Below, piece by piece: positions 34,478 to 42,834 of a stretch of 43,946 nt of DNA. The stretch comes from Rhizobium sp. SG_E_25_P2. GTDB taxonomy: Bacteria; Pseudomonadota; Alphaproteobacteria; Rhizobiales; Rhizobiaceae. The stretch is from NCBI RefSeq assembly GCF_029892285.1, contig NZ_JARXVM010000030.1, positions 1 through 43,946 of the forward strand, in the 5' to 3' direction. The notes beneath the pieces were generated by a model, which was not told where the DNA came from, made no database searches, and saw nothing but the letters and a program-made list of their open reading frames with translations. Position 1 is the first letter of the stretch. The number at the start of each line of letters is the position of its first letter. The translations under genes and the position numbers were made by a program.

Positions 34478-34509
34478 CGCAAAAACGCCAGCCGCGAGGG
34501 CTGGCGTTT
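34478..34509 (-). terminator. Intrinsic terminator of glnII
   Basis: AAACGCCAGCC and GGCTGGCGTTT form an 11-bp stem with a 5-nt loop, followed on the minus strand by TTTTT. It lies 25 bases after the glnII stop. Confidence 0.87.
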
Positions 34510-34533
34510 CGCAAATCAGATCCGGCGCGCCGA

Positions 34534-35568
34534 TCAGGCGGCGGCGGAGGCTTCCAGCGACACTTCCGAGATCGTCTTCAGAACCTGGGAAGCGATCTGG
34601 TAGGGGCAGCCCTGCGAGTTGGGGCGGCGATCTTCCAGATAGCCCTTATAGTCGTTCTTGACGAAGGAGTGCGGCACGCGGATGGAGGCGCCGCGGTCGG
34701 CCACGCCCCAGGAGAACTTGTTCCACGGAGCGGTCTCGTGCTTGCCGGTCAGGCGCAGATGGTTGTCCGGACCGTAGACGTCGATATGTTCCTTCCAGTT
34801 CTTGGCGAAAGCGGCCATGAGCTCTTCGAAATAGGCCTTGCCGCCGACTTCGCGCATGAACTTGGTGGAGAAGTTGCAATGCATGCCCGAACCGTTCCAG
34901 TCGGTGTCGCCGAGCGGCTTGCAATGGAATTCGACGTCGACCGCATACTTTTCGCAGAGGCGGAGCAGCAGGTAGCGCGCGATCCAGATTTCATCGGCGG
35001 CCTTCTTGGAGCCCTTGCCGAAAATCTGGAATTCCCACTGGCCCTTGGCCACTTCGGCGTTGATGCCTTCATGGTTGATGCCAGCGTCCAGGCAAAGGTC
35101 GAGATGTTCTTCGACGATTTCGCGGGCGATGTCGCCGACATTCGAATAGCCGACGCCGGTGTAATAGGGACCCTGCGGAGCGGGGTAGCCATTTTCCGGG
35201 AAGCCCAGCGGACGGCCGTTCTGGTAGAGGAAGTATTCCTGCTCGAAACCGAACCAGGTGTCGGAATCGTCAAGGATCGTGGCGCGGCTGTTGGAAGCGT
35301 GCGGGGTGACGCCGTCCGGCATCATGACTTCGCACATCACGAGAGCGCCGTTGGTGCGGGCCGGATCGGGATAAATGGCGACGGGCTTCAGCACGCAATC
35401 CGAAGAATGACCTTCGGCCTGCATCGTGGAAGAACCGTCGAAGCCCCAGAGCGGGAGCTGTTCGAGCGTCGGGAATTCTGCGAATTCCTTGACCTGCGTC
35501 TTGCCGCGCAGATTCGGAACCGGCTTGTAGCCATCCAACCAGATATACTCGAGCTTATACTTTGTCAT
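34534..35568 (-). CDS. glnII: Glutamine synthetase type II (eukaryote-like)
   Basis: A 344-residue GSII enzyme. The beta-grasp N-terminus (YKLEYIWLDGYKPVPNLRGKT) has the DGSST motif in WGFDGSSTMQAE; the catalytic domain holds WFGFEQEYFL, GQWEFQ, GSGMHCNFSTK, and RGASIRVPHSF. It makes glutamine from glutamate, ammonia and ATP in the cytoplasm. Rhizobia carry GlnII beside GlnA, and it is switched on by NtrC under nitrogen limitation. The start MTKYKLEY is preferred to an ATG two codons upstream. A sigma-54 promoter lies about 85 bases upstream, and a DUF2735 gene is divergent. Confidence 0.96.
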   Translation of the reverse strand: MTKYKLEYIWLDGYKPVPNLRGKTQVKEFAEFPTLEQLPLWGFDGSSTMQAEGHSSDCVLKPVAIYPDPARTNGALVMCEVMMPDGVTPHASNSRATILDDSDTWFGFEQEYFLYQNGRPLGFPENGYPAPQGPYYTGVGYSNVGDIAREIVEEHLDLCLDAGINHEGINAEVAKGQWEFQIFGKGSKKAADEIWIARYLLLRLCEKYAVDVEFHCKPLGDTDWNGSGMHCNFSTKFMREVGGKAYFEELMAAFAKNWKEHIDVYGPDNHLRLTGKHETAPWNKFSWGVADRGASIRVPHSFVKNDYKGYLEDRRPNSQGCPYQIASQVLKTISEVSLEASAAA

Positions 35569-35957
35569 GTCCATCTCTCGTAAAGTGACTGCGCGCATCC
35601 TGGCGCAACCGTAGTTCTGATCCTCCGGCTCTCCCGGGGCTCGGAAACATGAATGCATGTTCCGTGCCAGTTTGCCGGCGCATGCTCGCAAACCGCGAAA
35701 ATGCGGCGTTTTGCGCCATTCAATTAAGCTTTTTGCGAGATACTGGCGGAACTCACGGCCCCCGCGCGGCGTTTCTGCTCAAATTTTAGCGGAAATTGAG
35801 AGGCCGATTAGAAAAGCGCCGCAACAAGCTCAGGAACCAGTCAGACTCTGATAAATTTTTGGGCGTTATGCTGTTTTTGTGTGCAAACATGTGAAGTTTC
35901 TGTTACAACCAAGATCCGAACCCTTACGGGGTTGATGGAGGAAAGCGAGGCAGTAGC
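35569..35957. other. glnII / DUF2735 divergent regulatory region
   Basis: A 389-base gene-free stretch. Its glnII side holds a sigma-54 promoter. The middle (35700-35900) is AT-richer and is where NtrC binding would be expected, but no clean NtrC palindrome was identified by eye. No other gene is seen. Confidence 0.5.
35654..35669 (-). promoter_or_regulatory. Sigma-54 promoter of glnII
   Basis: On the minus strand the sequence reads TGGCAC, five bases GGAAC, then ATGCA. This matches the -24/-12 consensus TGGCAC-N5-TTGCA except for one base, with invariant GG and GC at the right spacing. It sits 86 bases from the start codon. Confidence 0.78.
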
Positions 35958-36128
35958 ATGACAACGGGCATGATCCGGGAATCGGCGAAAATCTACCAGT
36001 TCCCCAAGAGAAACATTCGCGATCCGCGTCTCGGCGCCGGTCTTCCCAAGGTGGTGATCATGGAAAGCGGCGGCAGCTGGTACCATGAGGACGCCATTCG
36101 CGAAGACGACGACACGCGCAAGCAATAG
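35958..36128 (+). CDS. DUF2735 small protein
   Basis: A 56-residue protein, MTTGMIRESAKIYQFPKRNIR, then VVIMESGGSWYHEDAIREDD. It matches the DUF2735 family, short proteins of rhizobia encoded next to glnII; the RESAKIYQFP and WYHEDAI blocks are the family marks. RBS GCGAGG lies upstream of the ATG. Divergent from glnII, it may respond to the same nitrogen signal. Function unknown. Confidence 0.85.
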   Translation: MTTGMIRESAKIYQFPKRNIRDPRLGAGLPKVVIMESGGSWYHEDAIREDDDTRKQ

Positions 36129-36150
36129 TCACTGCTTGCAGCGCGCGACG

Positions 36151-36173
36151 CGCCCGCGAGGTTTTCGCGGGCG
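36151..36173. terminator. Hairpin between DUF2735 and ddl
   Basis: CGCCCGCGA and TCGCGGGCG form a 9-bp perfect stem with loop GGTTT, between two convergent genes. No T-run follows, so termination strength is uncertain. Confidence 0.5.
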
Positions 36174-36194
36174 GAGGAAGTTTGACGCGTATCT

Positions 36195-37265
36195 TCAGCG
36201 CCGAAAGCGGGCCAGGCCGTGGCGGACCAGGCGATCGACGAGATCGTCATAAGCGAGGCCGCTGGCGGCGAAGGCGCGGGCATACATGCTGATATCGGTG
36301 AAACCCGGCATCGTGTTGACTTCGTTGATCACGAAGGAGCCATTGGCGCGCAGGAAGAAATCCACCCGCGCCATGCCGTCGCAACCGAGCGAGCGGAAGG
36401 CGGCGCGCGCCGTATGGCGCATCACATCCTCCACATCATCAGGAAGTCGTGCGGGCGCGATCAGCGCAGCGCCATCCGGGTCGAGATATTTGGCGTCATA
36501 GGTGTAGAAACCGTGGCTCGCCGCCGGCGCGATCTCGCCGGGACTGGAGACGATGACGTCGCCCTTCTCCGTCTCCAGAACGCTGAATTCGATTTCGCGG
36601 CCGGCGACGAATTCCTCCACCAACACGATCTCGTCATGACGGAAGGCTTCCGCCAGCGCGGCGTCGAATTCGGCCGCGTTCGCCGCCTTGCCGACGCCGA
36701 CGGACGAGCCCTGCCGGGCCGGCTTGACGAAGACGGGCGCGCCCAGCGCAGCCGTCACGGCGCCGAAATCGACCGGTTCGCCGCGCCGCAGGGTCATGTC
36801 GCGGGCGACCGGCAGGCCGCTTTCGCTGAGCAACCGCTTGGCGACGGCCTTGTCGATGGCCGCAGCCGAGCCCAGCAACCCGCAGCCGACCAGCGGCAGG
36901 CAGGCGATATCGGCGAGCCCCTGCATCGAGCCGTCCTCGCCATGCAGACCATGCAGCACCGGAAATAGCGCATCCAGCGCCGGAAGCTCGCGCGCGCCCT
37001 CGGCGCCGAGCGCCACCAGACGTCCGCGGCCGCCGGGCGGCAGGCACAGTTCCGCCCCGCTCTCCGGCGCCGTCAGCGTTTCGCCGCCAAGGTCCTCGCC
37101 CAGCCGGAAACGGCCGTCGCGGGCGACGAAGATCGGCGCGGGCTCATAGCCTGAGCGCATGAGCGCTCTCACCACATTGGTCCCAGAGCGCAGCGACACG
37201 TCATGCTCGCTGGAGCGTCCGCCATAGAGCACGCCGATCCGCAATCCGCCCTGTTTGTCCGTCAT
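36195..37265 (-). CDS. ddl: D-alanine--D-alanine ligase
   Basis: A 356-residue ATP-grasp enzyme. Visible marks are VLYGGRSSEHDVSLRSG, FPVLHGLHGEDGSMQG, the ATP-binding KPARQGSSVGVGKA, EIEFSVLE, MARVDFFL and NEVNTMPGFTDISMY. It joins two D-alanines for peptidoglycan in the cytoplasm. It stands alone, away from any mur/fts cluster, so the window may hold a second ddl copy or a DdlA type. The ATG at 37265 has GGGA upstream. It is divergent from a GntR regulator and shares its operator region. Confidence 0.93.
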   Translation of the reverse strand: MTDKQGGLRIGVLYGGRSSEHDVSLRSGTNVVRALMRSGYEPAPIFVARDGRFRLGEDLGGETLTAPESGAELCLPPGGRGRLVALGAEGARELPALDALFPVLHGLHGEDGSMQGLADIACLPLVGCGLLGSAAAIDKAVAKRLLSESGLPVARDMTLRRGEPVDFGAVTAALGAPVFVKPARQGSSVGVGKAANAAEFDAALAEAFRHDEIVLVEEFVAGREIEFSVLETEKGDVIVSSPGEIAPAASHGFYTYDAKYLDPDGAALIAPARLPDDVEDVMRHTARAAFRSLGCDGMARVDFFLRANGSFVINEVNTMPGFTDISMYARAFAASGLAYDDLVDRLVRHGLARFRR

Positions 37266-37295
37266 CGTCCCATCCCTTGTCTTGCCCATGAGTCT

Positions 37296-37320
37296 GTATA
37301 CTCGTATACTCGTATACGAG
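37296..37320. promoter_or_regulatory. Triple GTATACTC repeat, likely GntR operator
   Basis: GTATAC occurs three times at exactly 8-base intervals (37296, 37304, 37312), the last within the palindrome CTCGTATACGAG. The TCGTATACGA core fits the GT..AC type of site bound by GntR/FadR regulators. It lies between the divergent ddl and gntR genes. Confidence 0.65.
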
Positions 37321-37363
37321 ATACATCGAAGCGAGATGCGGCGAAACTATGGAGGCCTGACTT

Positions 37364-38056
37364 TTGCCGAAGATGCCGCCATTTGCCGAGCCCGGTCTTG
37401 CCGGCCGGCGCGCCGCCCCGCCGCGCACCGCCGCCGACGATATCGCCGACAGTCTGCGCGAAGACATCCTGTCGGGTCGGCTCACCGGCGGCGAGATCAT
37501 CCGCCAGGACGAGCTTGCGGCGCGCCATGGCGTATCGCGCATGCCGGCGCGCGACGCCTTGAGGCGGCTTGAAAGCGAGGCGCTGATCGAGATCCATCCG
37601 ACCCGCGGCGCCGTGGTTGCGCCTTTCGATCCCGACGCGATCCGCGAGATCTATGCGCTGCGCGCGCTGCTCGAAGGCGAGGCGTTGACGCTCTCCTGCC
37701 CACGCCTGAGCGCAGCCGATATCGACGAGGCCGAAGCGGCGCTGGCGCGACTGGAGGCGGAGCGCGACCCCGCCCGCATCGGCGCGCTCAACAGCCGGTT
37801 TCATCTGGCGCTCTGCGCTGCTTGCGGCAATGCGCGGCTTCTCGATCTCATCGCCGGCCAGCATGCGGGCGCCGAACGCTATGTGCGCAGGCTGCTGACC
37901 GGGCTCGACCATCAGGCGCAATCGCAGGCCGAACATCGCGCCATGCTCGACGCCTGCCGCAGGGGCGACGTCGAAACAGCGGTCGCCACACTTCGCCGCC
38001 ATCTCGACGACGGCGGGCGCCGCCTGCTGGCGACGATGCGGGAGGGCGGCGCGTGA
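37364..38056 (+). CDS. GntR-family (FCD) transcriptional regulator
   Basis: A 230-residue regulator. The winged helix is at about 22-88 (IADSLREDILSGRLTGGEII, ELAARHGVSRMPARDALRRL, LIEIHPTRGAVVAPF). The helical FCD ligand domain follows, with metal-binding-type residues (D/N..H in NSRFHLALCAACGN and H in AEHRAML). The start is TTG at 37364, because GGAGG lies 8 bases before it; an ATG at 37373 is too far from that site. The stop overlaps the next gene by GTGA. The ligand is unknown; it probably binds the GTATACTC repeats. Confidence 0.88.
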   Translation: MPKMPPFAEPGLAGRRAAPPRTAADDIADSLREDILSGRLTGGEIIRQDELAARHGVSRMPARDALRRLESEALIEIHPTRGAVVAPFDPDAIREIYALRALLEGEALTLSCPRLSAADIDEAEAALARLEAERDPARIGALNSRFHLALCAACGNARLLDLIAGQHAGAERYVRRLLTGLDHQAQSQAEHRAMLDACRRGDVETAVATLRRHLDDGGRRLLATMREGGA

Positions 38057-38556
38057 CAGCCGAGCCGGTGATCATCGTTCCCTATGATCCAGCCTGGCCG
38101 GTGATTTTTGATGCGCTTCGGCGGCGCATCGAAGCCGCGCTCGGTCCGATCGCGACGGCGGTGGAGCATGTCGGCAGCACCTCTGTTCCGGGTCTGGCGG
38201 CCAAACCTATCATCGATATCGACGCGGTCATTGCCGACGACACCGCCCTGCCCGCAGCAATCGCCCGGCTTTCAGCGATCGGCTATGCGGATCAGGGCGA
38301 AAAAGGCGTCGCCGGCCGGCGCGCCTTCGCGCCGCCGCCCGGTCTTGCCCGGCATCATCTCTATGTCTGCGCCTCAGATTCCGCCGAACTGCGCCGGCAT
38401 CTGTTGTTTCGCGACCGGCTCAGGGCGAACCCCGATCTCGCCGCCGCCTATGGCGCGCTCAAGCAGAGGCTGGCGGCTGAGTATGGCCGGGATCGCGAGG
38501 GCTACACTGAGGCCAAGACCGGCTTTATTGAAAACGCTCTGGCGGGCGTGGTCTAA
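38053..38556 (+). CDS. GrpB family (UPF0157) nucleotidyltransferase-like protein
   Basis: A 167-residue protein starting at GTG 38053 inside the gntR stop (GTGA). It shows IIVPYDPAWPVIFDALRRRI, then VEHVGSTSVPGLAAKPIIDIDAV, the GS and D-x-D of the nucleotidyltransferase fold, and HHLYVCASDSAELRRHLLFRDRL. GrpB proteins are widespread and poorly understood. GGAGG precedes the start. Co-transcription with gntR is likely. Confidence 0.9.
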   Translation: MTAEPVIIVPYDPAWPVIFDALRRRIEAALGPIATAVEHVGSTSVPGLAAKPIIDIDAVIADDTALPAAIARLSAIGYADQGEKGVAGRRAFAPPPGLARHHLYVCASDSAELRRHLLFRDRLRANPDLAAAYGALKQRLAAEYGRDREGYTEAKTGFIENALAGVV

Positions 38557-38687
38557 CCTGTCAGACTGATGCGATCGCTCTTCCCGCGGCCCGGCAGCGT
38601 GGATAGAGTGCGGGCATATCTATCTTTGACCGGATTCGCCGACCGTTTCGGCCCAGATCCCAATCCGCCTTACAGAAAGCCCTTTTC

Positions 38688-39554
38688 ATGCGCACCGACG
38701 CCTCGCTCAAGCCCGTGTTCGCCGCCGCTCTCGGCGTCGGATTGTTTTCGCTGCTGGACGCGATGATGAAGGTGATCGCCACCACCTATCCGCTGGCGCA
38801 GTCTTCCGGCATGCGCTATGCGGCGGGGGCGATGGCCGCGATCGTCTATTACATGCTGACGGTCGGGCGTGCGCCGACCGCTGCGGAAGTGCTGCGCAGC
38901 CTGCCGCGCGCCGCCTGCATTCTGCTCGCCGGAACCTGTTTCTTCTTCGCGCTCGCCCGGCTGCCGCTCATCGACGCCATCGCGCTCAGCTTCCTGTCGC
39001 CGCTGTTTCTCGGCCTGTTTTCCTGGGCGCTGCTGGGGGAAAAGCTGCGGCTGTCGACCGTGGCCGCCATGCTGATGGGGCTGGCCGGCGTGTTCGTGAT
39101 CGCCCAGGGACACAGGCTGGACGAGAACAAGGCGTTTGAAATGCTGGGCTTTGTCGCAGCCATCGCCACGGCGGGCTTTTACGCGCTGTCGATGGTGCTG
39201 ACCCGCAAGCAGGGCGCCAAGGACCCCGTTCCGACGCTGGTTATGCTGCCGGTCACCATCGGCGCGCTGGTGACGGCAGGGCCGATGATCATGGTCTGGC
39301 AGCCGGTGGAAACCTGGCACTGGCCGGTGCTGGCGCTGGTGGGCGTGACCGGCACGGCGGCGCATCTGTGCATTTCCTGGGCCTACGCCAATTCACGCGT
39401 CGGGCGGCTGGGCCTGTTGGAATATACCGGTCTGGTCTGGGGGGCGCTGTTCGGCTATCTGCTGTTTCGCGAAAGCCCTTCGGCATTCACCATCGCCGGC
39501 GCGGTGATCATCGTCGCCGCCTGCCTGCCCGCCTTCCGCAAGGAGACCGCCTGA
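38688..39554 (+). CDS. DMT-superfamily permease (EamA-type)
   Basis: A 288-residue membrane protein with about ten hydrophobic helices in two repeats of five. The EamA marks are seen in PLIDAIALSFLSPLFLGLFSWALLGE and, in the second half, LLEYTGLVWGALFGYLLFRESPS. Such carriers export metabolites such as amino acids or purines; the substrate is unknown. It follows the GrpB gene by 130 bases and is probably a separate unit. Confidence 0.9.
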   Translation: MRTDASLKPVFAAALGVGLFSLLDAMMKVIATTYPLAQSSGMRYAAGAMAAIVYYMLTVGRAPTAAEVLRSLPRAACILLAGTCFFFALARLPLIDAIALSFLSPLFLGLFSWALLGEKLRLSTVAAMLMGLAGVFVIAQGHRLDENKAFEMLGFVAAIATAGFYALSMVLTRKQGAKDPVPTLVMLPVTIGALVTAGPMIMVWQPVETWHWPVLALVGVTGTAAHLCISWAYANSRVGRLGLLEYTGLVWGALFGYLLFRESPSAFTIAGAVIIVAACLPAFRKETA

Positions 39555-39566
39555 GCGCGGCGGCCG

Positions 39567-40640
39567 TCAAAACATCCGGGCCCGGCCATACAGCGCATAG
39601 TTCCGGCTGTCGCTGCTCACTGCAGCGCGGGCGCCGTAGAACACCGGGGTTCCGTCGCGATGCAGCGTCGAGGTTTCGAGCGCGGTGATCGCGTGGCCGA
39701 GCAGTTCGGGTGGGGCGCCGGCGCCGCTCGAGGCGGCGCAGCCGTAATGACCTGTGAGCACCGGCGCGGTGGCGATGGAATGGCGCAGCGCGCCGACGAT
39801 CTCGGCGATCGCCTCATGCAGGCGGCGGGTGACGCCCGCGACATAGCTCTCTTCCGTGCCGAACACGATGAAGGCGAGATGCGGCTGGCCCAGCCAGTAG
39901 CCGCCTTCGCGGCCTTTCAGCAATTTGCGGGCGAAGCCGCCGAAACGGGCGAGGAAATAGGCGCGCGCCTTGGCAAGTTCCGGCCGGTCGAACTGTTCGA
40001 GGCCAGAGATGCGGCAGAGGATCAGCGTATAGCCGTCGATGCCGCGATCGCCATGGAAGATTTCGCCCAGCCGCCGATTGAAGGCGCGGCGATTGCCGAG
40101 CGCGGTGGGGCCGTCGGTGAATTTGGCGCGTTCGGACTGGTCGATCGTATGGCGAATGGCCTTGACCGTCTCGATCCGCTCGCTGACCGACCGCATCATC
40201 CTGTTGGTGGCGACCTTCTGGGCGGCGGTGGCCTGGCTGACATGATCGATGGCGCGGCGGATGGCGATGGAATCGCGCGGATCGGCGCGGGAAAACTGCT
40301 CGCTGGCCTGAGTGAGCACCGTGGCATAGGCGCTGAGCGCCTCCTGACCGTTGGACAGCGCATCCTGAAACCCCTGCAATTCCTCCGAAAACAATGAGGC
40401 GGAACTGTCGAGCGCCGAATGGCCGAAATGATGCGGCAGAAAATTCCGCGCCAGCCGCTCGACATCCTCTGCCGTCACATGCTTGCCGAGGGTGATGAAT
40501 TGCTGGCGGAGATCGGGATTGTCGCCCGAAAGCACCTCATGCATCAGCTCGAAACTGACCGGCGTCACCTCAAGCCCCATACGCAGGAGCTGGATGATCA
40601 CCTGCTGGGCGAAGTCTTGCCGGTTTGAAACTGTGTTCAT
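39567..40640 (-). CDS. Degenerate GGDEF domain protein
   Basis: A 357-residue soluble protein. The N-terminal 170 residues are helical with no known sensor. The C-terminal half begins like a GGDEF domain (DGPTALGNRRAFNRRLGEIF) and has the fold's YTLILCRISGLEQF. Where the GGDEF signature should be, the sequence reads GREGGYWLGQPHLAFIVFG: the metal- and substrate-binding residues are lost. It is unlikely to make cyclic di-GMP and may bind GTP or act as a regulator. GAGG lies 8 bases before the ATG. It converges with the permease gene, 12 bases away. Confidence 0.82.
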   Translation of the reverse strand: MNTVSNRQDFAQQVIIQLLRMGLEVTPVSFELMHEVLSGDNPDLRQQFITLGKHVTAEDVERLARNFLPHHFGHSALDSSASLFSEELQGFQDALSNGQEALSAYATVLTQASEQFSRADPRDSIAIRRAIDHVSQATAAQKVATNRMMRSVSERIETVKAIRHTIDQSERAKFTDGPTALGNRRAFNRRLGEIFHGDRGIDGYTLILCRISGLEQFDRPELAKARAYFLARFGGFARKLLKGREGGYWLGQPHLAFIVFGTEESYVAGVTRRLHEAIAEIVGALRHSIATAPVLTGHYGCAASSGAGAPPELLGHAITALETSTLHRDGTPVFYGARAAVSSDSRNYALYGRARMF

Positions 40641-40742
40641 GGCGCGCGTCCTCGGATTCAGGACGAATCATAGAGGTTCGCGGAAAAGGCTTGCTTAAGG
40701 GGAATGGTAAATGTCGAGTGAATCCGAACGATAAATTCCGGT

Positions 40743-41339
40743 TCACGCGCCGCCCGTCGCCCGCAGGCCCTCGGCGAGCGCCCGAAACGCGGCGACCGCC
40801 TTGGGCAGCGCCATATCCGGCGCCGGGCTGGCGGCGACCCAGAGGGCGGCGTTGAGGGCCGCGCCGGTCAACAGGCGGGCGGCGGCGTCAGGGTCGACGG
40901 ATTTGAGCACACCCTCCGTCATCAGCGCCGCCACCGCATGGCGGGTCTCGATCAGGCAACTGCTCTGGCTCGGCCATTGCGAGGGATCGCCCAGCACGGC
41001 GGGGCCATCCAGCAGCACGATGCGTTGCACATCGGGATCGAGCGCCATTTCGATATAGGCGGCGGCTTCCGCAAGCAGCGCCTGCCAGCCATCATCGGCC
41101 TGGGCGGCAATCGCCCGGGCGCGCGCCGCCATTTCGGAATCCACCTGATCGACCACGGCGGCGAACAGGCCGCGCTTGTCGCCGAAGGCGTGATAGAGCG
41201 CGCCGCGCGTCAGCCCGGCCTCGGCGGTAAAATCATCCATGGAGGCGGCCATATAGCCTTTTTCCGCAAAGGCCTTGCGGGCGGCGGCGAGCAGCCGGGC
41301 CCGGTTTTCCTCCATGCTTTCGCTGCGTTTTTTGGCCAT
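40743..41339 (-). CDS. TetR-family regulator of RidA gene region
   Basis: A 198-residue regulator starting MAKKRSESMEENRARLL. The helix-turn-helix reads MDDFTAEAGLTRGALYHAFGDKRGLFAAV. The C-terminal domain (GWQALLAEAAAYIEMALDPDVQRIVLLDGPAVLG) resembles the TetR_C group of RutR/YerO-like repressors. It is divergent from a RidA gene, and three palindromic sites lie between them. The frame continues upstream of 41339 into the operators, but that part is not coding. Confidence 0.9.
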   Translation of the reverse strand: MAKKRSESMEENRARLLAAARKAFAEKGYMAASMDDFTAEAGLTRGALYHAFGDKRGLFAAVVDQVDSEMAARARAIAAQADDGWQALLAEAAAYIEMALDPDVQRIVLLDGPAVLGDPSQWPSQSSCLIETRHAVAALMTEGVLKSVDPDAAARLLTGAALNAALWVAASPAPDMALPKAVAAFRALAEGLRATGGA

Positions 41340-41352
41340 GCCGCTCCATTTC

Positions 41353-41423
41353 ACATACGCGACGTATGTTTTTGATTGACATACGTCGCGTATGTCGCCT
41401 AATTTTACATACGCAACGTATAT
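41353..41423. promoter_or_regulatory. Three 17-bp palindromic TetR operators
   Basis: ACATACGCGACGTATGT (41353), ACATACGTCGCGTATGT (41379) and ACATACGCAACGTATAT (41407) are variants of ACATACG-N3-CGTATGT. Starts are 26 and 28 bases apart, so sites one and two lie on nearly the same DNA face. They fill the gap between the divergent TetR and RidA genes. Confidence 0.82.
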
Positions 41424-41478
41424 CAAGCGGAAGGCCCGAGCGGAAGCCCGCAGCCGGCTTTCAAACAGGAGAGATCCG

Positions 41479-41886
41479 ATGACCAGACCGGAACCCATCT
41501 TCCCGGCAAACCGCCACGCGCTTTACCAGGCGCATGGCTATAGCGCCGCCATCCGCTCCGGCGACCTGTTGTTCGTTTCGGGCCAGGTGGGCAGCCGGGC
41601 CGACGGCTCGCCCGAGCCGGATTTCGAAAGCCAGGTGCGGCTGGCCTTTGGCAATCTCCGCGACACGCTGGCCGCCGCCGGCTGCACCCTGGACGACATC
41701 ATTGACGTCACCAGCTTCCACACCGATCCCGAACGGCAGTTCGCCACCATCATGGCGGTGAAGCAGGAGGTGTTTCCCAAAGCGCCCTACCCCAACTGGA
41801 CGGCGCTCGGGGTGACCTGGCTGGCGGGATTCGATTTTGAGATCAAAGTCATCGCCCGCATTCCTGAGAGTTTGGATCGCGCCTGA
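41479..41886 (+). CDS. RidA-family protein
   Basis: A 135-residue Rid-fold protein: YSAAIRSGDLLFVSGQVGSR, FESQVRLAFGNLRDTLAAAG, DIIDVTSFHTDP and the C-terminal GFDFEIKVIARIPE. Canonical RidA has an arginine before VEV for imine hydrolysis; here the equivalent segment is PNWTALGV, with Trp in its place. It therefore belongs to a Rid subgroup without the classic deaminase residue. RBS AGGAGAG is strong. It is divergent from, and probably repressed by, the TetR gene through three operators. Confidence 0.9.
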   Translation: MTRPEPIFPANRHALYQAHGYSAAIRSGDLLFVSGQVGSRADGSPEPDFESQVRLAFGNLRDTLAAAGCTLDDIIDVTSFHTDPERQFATIMAVKQEVFPKAPYPNWTALGVTWLAGFDFEIKVIARIPESLDRA

Positions 41887-41890
41887 AGCC

Positions 41891-42781
41891 TCAGGCATAT
41901 CCCTCCAGCTTGGCCAGATCCTCAAGCAGTCCGGGGCCTTCCGGCGCCCATCCCAGCCGCGCGCGGGTGAGCGTGCTGGAGGCGGGCATGTTCAGCGTCA
42001 CGAAATGGGCGAGCCAGCCGAAATGGCGGGCGGCGTCTTCCGGCGCGATCGAGATCGCCTGTAGACCCAGACGTTCGGCCAGCGTTTCGGCGATGGCGCG
42101 CAGCGACACAGCCTCTTCGGCCACCGCGTGATAGCGGCCGCCGGCGACGCCCTTTTCGATCGCCAGGCGATAGAGCCGGGCTGTATCGTCGACCGGGCAG
42201 GCGCACCAGTCGACCGCGCCGTCGCCGACATAGGCGACGACGCCTTTCTCCACCGCCAGATCAATCAGCGGGGTGATCAGCCCCTGGCTGCGGCGGTCAT
42301 GAATCTGCGACAGGCGCATGACCAGCACCTTGACGCCGCGATCGAGCAGCTCGCGCCCGGCCAGTTCGGAGGCGATGCGCGGATTGGGATAATTGGGATC
42401 GAACATGTCCTCATTGGCCTTTTCTCCCGGCCCCGGTTTTCCGACCCCGACGGCCGAGGTGATCAGCAGCGGCCTGTCCGAACCAACCAGCGCCTCTCCG
42501 AGCGCCAGGATGGCCTTGTGGTCGCGGGCGCAACTGTCGGCGAAATGGGCGAAATCATGGTCGAAGGCGGTGTGAATAACGGCGTCGCAGGCCGCCGCGC
42601 CAGCCCGCAGGCTGTCGAGATCGTCGATGCCGCCATGATGGATCTCCGCGCCGAGAGCGGCGACCTTGGCGGCGCTGGCCTCGGAGCGGACGAGGCCGAG
42701 CACCTGATGGCCGGAGGCGATGAGTTCGGCAATGATGTGGGAGCCGATGAATCCGCTGGCGCCGGTGAGGAAGATGCGCAT
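41891..42781 (-). CDS. NAD(P)-dependent extended SDR (epimerase-like)
   Basis: A 296-residue Rossmann protein with the nucleotide-binding motif FLTGASGFIGSHI at the N-terminus. The SDR Tyr-x3-Lys is not clear: the expected stretch reads YPNPRIASE. It resembles the group of NAD-dependent epimerase/dehydratase or isoflavone-reductase-like proteins with roles in redox or sugar-nucleotide conversion. GGAG lies 7 bases before the ATG. It is convergent with RidA (4 bases) and divergent from the XRE regulator. Confidence 0.86.
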   Translation of the reverse strand: MRIFLTGASGFIGSHIIAELIASGHQVLGLVRSEASAAKVAALGAEIHHGGIDDLDSLRAGAAACDAVIHTAFDHDFAHFADSCARDHKAILALGEALVGSDRPLLITSAVGVGKPGPGEKANEDMFDPNYPNPRIASELAGRELLDRGVKVLVMRLSQIHDRRSQGLITPLIDLAVEKGVVAYVGDGAVDWCACPVDDTARLYRLAIEKGVAGGRYHAVAEEAVSLRAIAETLAERLGLQAISIAPEDAARHFGWLAHFVTLNMPASSTLTRARLGWAPEGPGLLEDLAKLEGYA

Positions 42782-42834
42782 GAAATGTCTCCTTGCTTGT
42801 TGCTGCCGAGGGCGTAAACAGGAGATCTATCGTG

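Noticed and set aside
33871-35583. 570-codon plus-strand frame across the repeat, the MNT gene and glnII
   Set aside because: It runs through the palindromic repeat and antisense to glnII, which is certain. No start signal or domain supports it.
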